Shown here piece after piece: positions 5,474 through 5,911 of a stretch of 5,911 nt of DNA. Source of the stretch: a bacterium. GTDB lineage: Bacteria > Thermosulfidibacterota > Thermosulfidibacteria > Thermosulfidibacterales > Thermosulfidibacteraceae. The first letter of the stretch is position 1, and every line of letters starts with the position of its first letter. Below the pieces are notes generated by a model that was not told the origin of the DNA, ran no database searches, and saw only the letters and a list, made by a program, of their open reading frames with translations. The DNA is taken from the NCBI GenBank assembly GCA_027022065.1, contig JALVZS010000230.1, forward strand, positions 1 to 5,911, given 5' to 3'. The position numbers and the translations under genes are program-made.

Positions 5474-5739
5474 ACCCTCACTCTCTTGGAGAAGGCTTCA
5501 TCAAAAAACTTCTCATACAAGGCCTGCCACTCTGGGCTTCCCTCTGGAGGTTGCTTTCTCATGCGGGATATTCTTTCCCTTGCCTCTGCATCAAGGGACT
5601 CAAAGAAACGCATCTCCTCCGTAAAGGCAGAAATAATTGTGCTTCTCACTTTCCTGTAGTCCTTTATCTCTATGCCTTGATCCTTCATCCTCTCTATGAT
5701 CTGGTCCGCAAGGTGAAATATTCTCTCTCTGCTCATCAT
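5470..5739 (-). CDS. DUF507 family protein
   Basis: This small, charged, probably cytoplasmic protein has 89 residues and is largely helical. It matches the DUF507 pattern: an N-terminal helix SRERIFHLADQIIERMKDQGI (3-23), a middle acidic segment, and the characteristic GSPEWQALYEKFFDEAFSKR near the end (67-86). No function is established for the family. The start is ATG at 5739, with GGAGAGAGG (5757-5749) 9 bases upstream; the adjacent ATG at 5736 is equally possible. The start overlaps the stop of the preceding gene (ATGA-type overlap), and its own stop overlaps the start of bamD the same way, so it is firmly within the operon. Its place directly before bamD hints at a link with envelope biogenesis, but that is only inference from position. 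Confidence 0.8.
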   Translation of the reverse strand: MMSRERIFHLADQIIERMKDQGIEIKDYRKVRSTIISAFTEEMRFFESLDAEARERISRMRKQPPEGSPEWQALYEKFFDEAFSKRVRV

Positions 5740-5911
5740 AGCTTCAAACCTCTCTCCTTCGCCAGCTTCTGCTTTATCATCATGAACATCTTGTGGTAGC
5801 TGACGCCGTGTTCCTCAATCTCCCTTATATGGGAGCGAAGCAGCTTGTGAACTTCTTCATCAATTCTTTTTTCCCTCTCTACATCTTCCGCTGGGAAGAC
5901 AAATCTAGTTC
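5736..5911 (-). CDS. DUF507-like protein, C-terminal part (cut by window edge)
   Basis: Only the last 57 codons and the TGA stop (5738-5736) are inside the window. The visible sequence, from FPAEDVEREKRIDEEVHKLL through SYHKMFMMIKQKLAKERGLKL at the end, is helical and highly charged. It resembles the C-terminal half of DUF507 proteins that often occur in tandem with a second copy in Aquificota, although it lacks the GSPEW motif of its neighbour. No signal peptide or membrane segment is visible in this part. The stop overlaps the ATG of the next gene, so the two are probably made together, possibly in similar amounts. Family assignment is moderate because the N-terminal half is missing. Confidence 0.6.
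   Translation of the reverse strand, partial: TRFVFPAEDVEREKRIDEEVHKLLRSHIREIEEHGVSYHKMFMMIKQKLAKERGLKL

Overview
The window reads as a gene-dense chromosomal segment of a thermophilic, Gram-negative-type bacterium. The best guess is Aquificota (family Aquificaceae, in the range of Hydrogenobacter or Thermocrinis). This is an inference from three things: heavy use of AGG/AGA arginine and ATA isoleucine codons, tandem genes of the DUF507 family next to a BamD lipoprotein (which implies an outer membrane), and very tight packing with overlapping reading frames. No database search was possible, so the assignment is not certain. I see no mobile element, CRISPR array, tRNA or rRNA. No stretch without a gene exceeds about 70 bases.

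Left part (1-2175). The 5' part of a PP2C-type protein phosphatase gene runs leftward off the window edge. A PfkB-family sugar kinase gene diverges from it across 53 bp, and that gap plus its borders holds two overlapping, back-to-back sigma70-like promoters. The kinase gene overlaps by 7 nt a gene for a divergent member of the NeuB/SpsE (sialic acid synthase-like) family, so the two are probably translated together. The joint role of this kinase/PEP-condensing-enzyme pair is not clear.

Middle (2176-3342). After a 67-bp gap comes a Fur-superfamily regulator. Its five regulatory-metal ligands match, residue number for residue number, those of Bacillus subtilis PerR, so it is probably a peroxide sensor. 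A perfect 7-1-7 palindrome lies 18 bp before its GTG start and overlaps a candidate promoter, which suggests autoregulation. The regulator gene overlaps by 19 nt an sfsA homologue that starts at TTG.

Right part (3329-5911, all minus strand). In transcription order this holds a first DUF507-like gene (cut by the window edge), a complete DUF507 gene, bamD, cvpA and a MEMO1-family gene (AmmeMemoRadiSam system protein B). Neighbours overlap by 3, 4 and 10 nt, or are 10 nt apart, so this is one operon with a clear cell-envelope flavour. Its last gene converges on sfsA and the two coding ends overlap by 14 bp, with no visible terminator between them.

Most of the window consists of recognisable families. 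The items worth a second look are the PerR-type regulator with its palindrome, the shared divergent promoter with a nearly leaderless phosphatase transcript, and the altered active-site motifs of the NeuB homologue coupled to a sugar kinase.
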